A stretch of 32,445 nucleotides of DNA from Lentisphaerota bacterium (GTDB lineage: Bacteria > Verrucomicrobiota > Kiritimatiellia > UBA8416 > VGWJ01): NCBI GenBank assembly GCA_016873635.1, contig VGWJ01000036.1, forward strand, positions 1 to 32,445, read 5' to 3'. Positions within the stretch are counted from its first letter, which is position 1. Each line of letters begins with the position of its first letter. The translations under genes were made by a program, and so were the position numbers. The notes beneath the pieces are model-generated. The model did no database searches and was not told the DNA's origin. It saw only the letters and a program-made list of their open reading frames with translations. Positions 29,561 to 32,445 of this stretch are shown here, piece by piece.

Positions 29561-32203
29561 ATGCGTGCGGACCCGCAGACATCCGATGCTTCCGTCCGGC
29601 GGCCGGCCGCGGCCCGCGGCCTGACTTTGCGCTCTTTCGTGGTCTGCCTGTTCAGCCTCCTGCTGATGGGCATCTGGATCGAGTACGAGGAACTCTACAA
29701 CACCTACGGCGGACCGCTGGCCGAGAACGCCCCCCCCAACAGCGCCGTCGGCGTCATCTGCGCCCTGCTGGGCATAAGCGCCCTGCTCTACCTGATCCGG
29801 CGGTCCCTGCGCCTCGTGGCGGCCGAGCTGGTGGTCATCTACTCCGCGCTGCTTCTGGCCGCCCCGCTCATGACGCAGGGCATGTGGCATCGCCTCTTCG
29901 GCCTGATCGCGGCCATCCCGCACCACCAGGACTTCGTTTCCTATGACAGCCTGCCGCCCTTGCTCTGGCCGCACGGCCGGAACCTCGTCGAAAACGGACG
30001 CTTCCGGGACGGGCTGGCCGGGTTCGAGCACGAGGGCGGCGGCTCCGTGACGTGGCGGGACATCGACCGCCGCGACAAAGGCGTCTGGAAGAGCCCCGTG
30101 CTGAACAACGACGGCGACCCGCAGGCGCGCGCGACGCTCGTCCTGACGATTCCCCGGCGCGACGCGCAGGGCAAGGAACTTCTCGTGCCGGGCGAACCGT
30201 ACCTCTTTTCCCTGCTCGTCAAGGCCGAGGAGTTCGCGCAGGGATCCTCGTGCCTCGTCACCGCGCAGGCCGACGACGGGTTCGCCGCGCCGATCGTCAT
30301 CTCCCCCGAAAGCACGAAGCCGACGTTCGGGATGCCGGAGGGATTCCGACGGATCGGCATCAACCCGTTGACCATTCCGAAGGAACTCAAGGAGCGGCTC
30401 GTGCTGCGCATCACGCTGACCGGCACGGGCACGCTGGCCCTGCAGGACGTGCAGCTCTTCAGCATGGAGGCCGTCGAAAGCGCCTTCACCGGCCGCCAGA
30501 TGGTGACGGCGGGCAAGCTGGAAAGCCTCGGCGCGCACGAGCGCAACTCCACGGTGGTGAAGCCGGACCGCATGTTCAGCCTCGCCGGGCTGAAATACCT
30601 GGCGACCGGCTTCATCCCCATGGCCCAGTGGGGGCGCCCGCTGCTCGCCTGGGGCGCGCTCGTCGCCGCGCTCTTTGTCGGCCTGCTCGGCCTCAACGTG
30701 CTCATGCGCAAGCAGTGGGTCGAGCACGAGCGCTTCACCTTCCCGCTCAACATTCTGCCCAAGGCGTTGTTCGCGGAAACGACGGATGCGGAGGGGCGCA
30801 CGGCCCTGCCGATCTTCCGCAACCGGATCATGTGGCTCGGATTCGCGATCATGCTTCCGGTGGCGCTGCTCAAGGGCATTCATGCCTACTATCCGGCCGT
30901 TCCCGGACCGACGTCCGCCAATATCGATTTCGCCGCCTACGTCACCTCTCCGCTGGCCAAGGCCTACCTGCAGGACGTCGGGATCGGCGTGTCCATCAAC
31001 GTCGGCCTTTCGTTCTCCCTGCTGGCGATCGTGCTCCTGATCGAAACCGACGTGCTCTTCTCGCTATGGTTCACGTTCCTGCTGTTCCGACTGTGGAACC
31101 TGTTCGGCCTGATGTTCCATTTCAAGCGCTTCCACGGCTATCCCTGGGAGCATCAGCAGACCATGGGCGCCTTCATCGCCTACGCGCTCGTGGCCGTGTT
31201 CATGGCCCGCCGTCACCTGGGCAAGGTCATGCGGACCGTATTCGGGCGGCGCGACGCCGGCCTCGAGCAGCGCGACGAGGTGGTTTCCTACCGCACGGCG
31301 TTCATGATGGTTGCGCTGTCGCTGATCCTGCTCACGAGCTGGAGCATCTGGACCGGGATGGGCGCGCGCGCGGGGCTCCTGTTCTTCGGCTACATCCTGC
31401 TGTGCGGCTTCGTGGCCAGCCGCATTCGCGCCGAATGCGGGGCGCCGATCGGCTACCTTACGCCGTACTTCGGCATGCAGTTCGTGGCCGCCATGGGCGG
31501 CATGGCGGTCTTCAAGTCCACCGGCATGCTCGTGGCCACGATCTGCAGCGGGTTCATGTGCACCGTCTGCTTCCTGCTGATCGCCCCGGCGCAGGTGGAG
31601 ATGATGGAGTTGGGCCGGCACTTCAACGTGCGTCCGCGTGACGTCGGCGCCGGCCTGACGCTGGGGCTGCTGGGCGGCGTGCTCATAGGCGGTTTCGTTG
31701 TGCTCTGCTGGCTGTACGGCTTCGGCGCCGGCAACCTGAAGACAACCTGGCCCTACGACCAGAACTGGTATTTCAGCGAGTTCCGCGGCGAGGTGAATTC
31801 CGCCGACCGCGCGTTCCAGGCCGGGACCCTCGGCCGGACGCCGGAAACGCAGGCCCTGAATGTGCTGAAGAATCCGAACGCCAAGGGCCTGGGGATCGGC
31901 GCCGCGATCACTTTCGCCCTGGCGTTGCTGCGCAGCCGGTTCGTGTGGTTCCCGATTCATCCCCTCGGCTACGTCCTGTCCTTCACGTTCTTCATGAAGG
32001 GCGTCTGGTTCATCATGTTCATCGCGTGGCTGGCGCGTAACCTGGTTCTCAAGATCGGCGGCGCGCGCTCGATCCGCCACGGCCTGGTGCCGTTCGCCAT
32101 CGGCATGTTCCTGGCCTGCATCGCCTCGATCGTGATCTTCGACGTCGTGGGCATCATCCTGCGATCGCAGGGGATTGTGGATATCTACAGCAGGATGCCG
32201 TGA
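29561..32203 (+). CDS. Large polytopic membrane protein, DUF6785/DUF6784-like
   Basis: An 880-aa protein. N-terminal helices at about 20-40, 62-78 and 85-105 precede a soluble insert (about 145-325), which looks like a carbohydrate-binding-type beta-sandwich (NLVENGRFRDGLAGFEHEGGG; a domain often begins with such 'N-x-G-F' phrasing). Then come about 11-12 further helices from 350 to the end. Conserved-looking loops are QWVEHERFTFPLNILPKALF, RLWNLFGLMFHFKRFHGYPW and RIRAECGAPIGYL. Proteins of this plan occur in planctomycetes and relatives and resemble OPT-type transporters. Transport of an oligopeptide or glycan is only a guess. The ATG at 29561 is preferred; the frame opens at 29462 but that extension looks non-coding. 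The first part of the tandem repeats begins right after the stop. Confidence 0.75.
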   Translation: MRADPQTSDASVRRPAAARGLTLRSFVVCLFSLLLMGIWIEYEELYNTYGGPLAENAPPNSAVGVICALLGISALLYLIRRSLRLVAAELVVIYSALLLAAPLMTQGMWHRLFGLIAAIPHHQDFVSYDSLPPLLWPHGRNLVENGRFRDGLAGFEHEGGGSVTWRDIDRRDKGVWKSPVLNNDGDPQARATLVLTIPRRDAQGKELLVPGEPYLFSLLVKAEEFAQGSSCLVTAQADDGFAAPIVISPESTKPTFGMPEGFRRIGINPLTIPKELKERLVLRITLTGTGTLALQDVQLFSMEAVESAFTGRQMVTAGKLESLGAHERNSTVVKPDRMFSLAGLKYLATGFIPMAQWGRPLLAWGALVAALFVGLLGLNVLMRKQWVEHERFTFPLNILPKALFAETTDAEGRTALPIFRNRIMWLGFAIMLPVALLKGIHAYYPAVPGPTSANIDFAAYVTSPLAKAYLQDVGIGVSINVGLSFSLLAIVLLIETDVLFSLWFTFLLFRLWNLFGLMFHFKRFHGYPWEHQQTMGAFIAYALVAVFMARRHLGKVMRTVFGRRDAGLEQRDEVVSYRTAFMMVALSLILLTSWSIWTGMGARAGLLFFGYILLCGFVASRIRAECGAPIGYLTPYFGMQFVAAMGGMAVFKSTGMLVATICSGFMCTVCFLLIAPAQVEMMELGRHFNVRPRDVGAGLTLGLLGGVLIGGFVVLCWLYGFGAGNLKTTWPYDQNWYFSEFRGEVNSADRAFQAGTLGRTPETQALNVLKNPNAKGLGIGAAITFALALLRSRFVWFPIHPLGYVLSFTFFMKGVWFIMFIAWLARNLVLKIGGARSIRHGLVPFAIGMFLACIASIVIFDVVGIILRSQGIVDIYSRMP

Positions 32204-32233
32204 AGAGATTGAAAATTGAAGATTGAAGATTGA

Positions 32234-32445
32234 AAATATTGAAGATTGAAGAGTGCAAATATTGAAGATTGAGGAGTGATGATATTGAAGATTGAAGAGT
32301 GATGATATTGAAGATTGAAGAGTGAAGATATTGAAGATTGAAGAGTGAAGATATCGAAGATTGAGGAGTGAAGATATCGAAGATTGAGGAGTGAAGATAT
32401 CGAAGATTGAGGAGTGAAGATATCGAAGATTGAGGAGAAGATTGA
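32234..32445 (+). repeat. 23-bp tandem repeat array (minisatellite)
   Basis: Eight complete 23-bp units start at 32234, 32257, 32280, 32303, 32326, 32349, 32372 and 32395, followed by a partial ninth (32418-32437) and a tail that leaves the window. The consensus is about AGATATYGAAGATTGARGAGTGA. Units 6-8 are identical, while units 1-5 vary. A degenerate run of the GAAGATT sub-motif (32208-32233) precedes them. The DNA is much poorer in GC than the neighbouring genes and the plus strand almost lacks C. No spacers, so it is not CRISPR. Confidence 0.9.

Noticed and set aside
32234-32445. CRISPR-like array
   Set aside because: The 23-bp units are directly adjacent with no variable spacers and no cas genes nearby.

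Overview
The window is very GC-rich by eye and densely coded, with short gaps, ATGA/GTGA gene overlaps and genes on both strands. There is no rRNA or tRNA gene, CRISPR array, phage or transposase gene that I can recognise. The gene content suggests a bacterium of the PVC group, perhaps Kiritimatiellota, Verrucomicrobiota or Lentisphaerota. Pointers are small N-terminal zinc ribbons on Pro-rich proteins, a TMTC-like membrane/TPR protein, a very large polytopic membrane protein of the DUF6784/DUF6785 kind, and eukaryote-like sugar enzymes. The phylum is an inference; no marker gene fixes it.

Layout. 1-230: a 20-bp perfect inverted repeat with direct repeats. 232-5638: a small membrane protein coupled to a zinc-ribbon/PH-like protein, a TGS-type nucleoside (uridine-like) kinase, a UDP-glucose 6-dehydrogenase resembling animal UGDH, a membrane protein with a degenerate GGDEF domain, and a tiny zinc-ribbon protein. 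5717-7024: rmuC. 7034-17756: a glycogen cluster made of a 1,497-aa debranching fusion (GH13 plus GDE_N plus GH133), a stand-alone 92-aa CBM48 protein, glycogen synthase, a eukaryote-type branching enzyme and, convergent with it, alpha-glucan phosphorylase. 17918-20317: signalling genes (REC-PAS-HD-GYP; a CheY-like/PilZ pair on the other strand), with the stub of a HIT-family gene between them. 20492-22550: proBA. 22560-23273: an exported protein. 23488-25524: electron-transfer flavoprotein etfBA, with a 2x[4Fe-4S] ferredoxin fused to EtfA. 25690-26058: a lipoprotein. 26119-27528: a B12-binding-type radical SAM protein. 27836-29395: the TMTC-like protein. 29561-32203: the large membrane protein. 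32234-32445: 23-bp tandem repeats running off the window.

How the genes fit together. The 7-18 kb block holds most of a glycogen cycle: chain elongation (GlgA), branching (GlgB), phosphorolysis (GlgP), debranching (the fusion) and a free glycogen-binding module that may tether or regulate. ADP-glucose pyrophosphorylase is not in the window. The uridine-type kinase and UGDH touch UDP-sugar supply. c-di-GMP-type parts are spread over the window: a catalytically dead-looking GGDEF, an HD-GYP and a PilZ protein.

Most notable: (1) the glycogen set, with a rare fused debranching enzyme, a eukaryote-type branching enzyme and a free CBM48; (2) dispersed-repeat DNA lying in frame inside the debranching enzyme; (3) antiparallel overlap of glgB and glgP tails; (4) a 49-bp palindromic repeat present twice in opposite orientations around 23.4-27.8 kb; (5) several promoter-like elements placed so close to the ATG that leaderless transcripts are plausible; (6) a 17-bp dyad covering the -35 of the proBA promoter.
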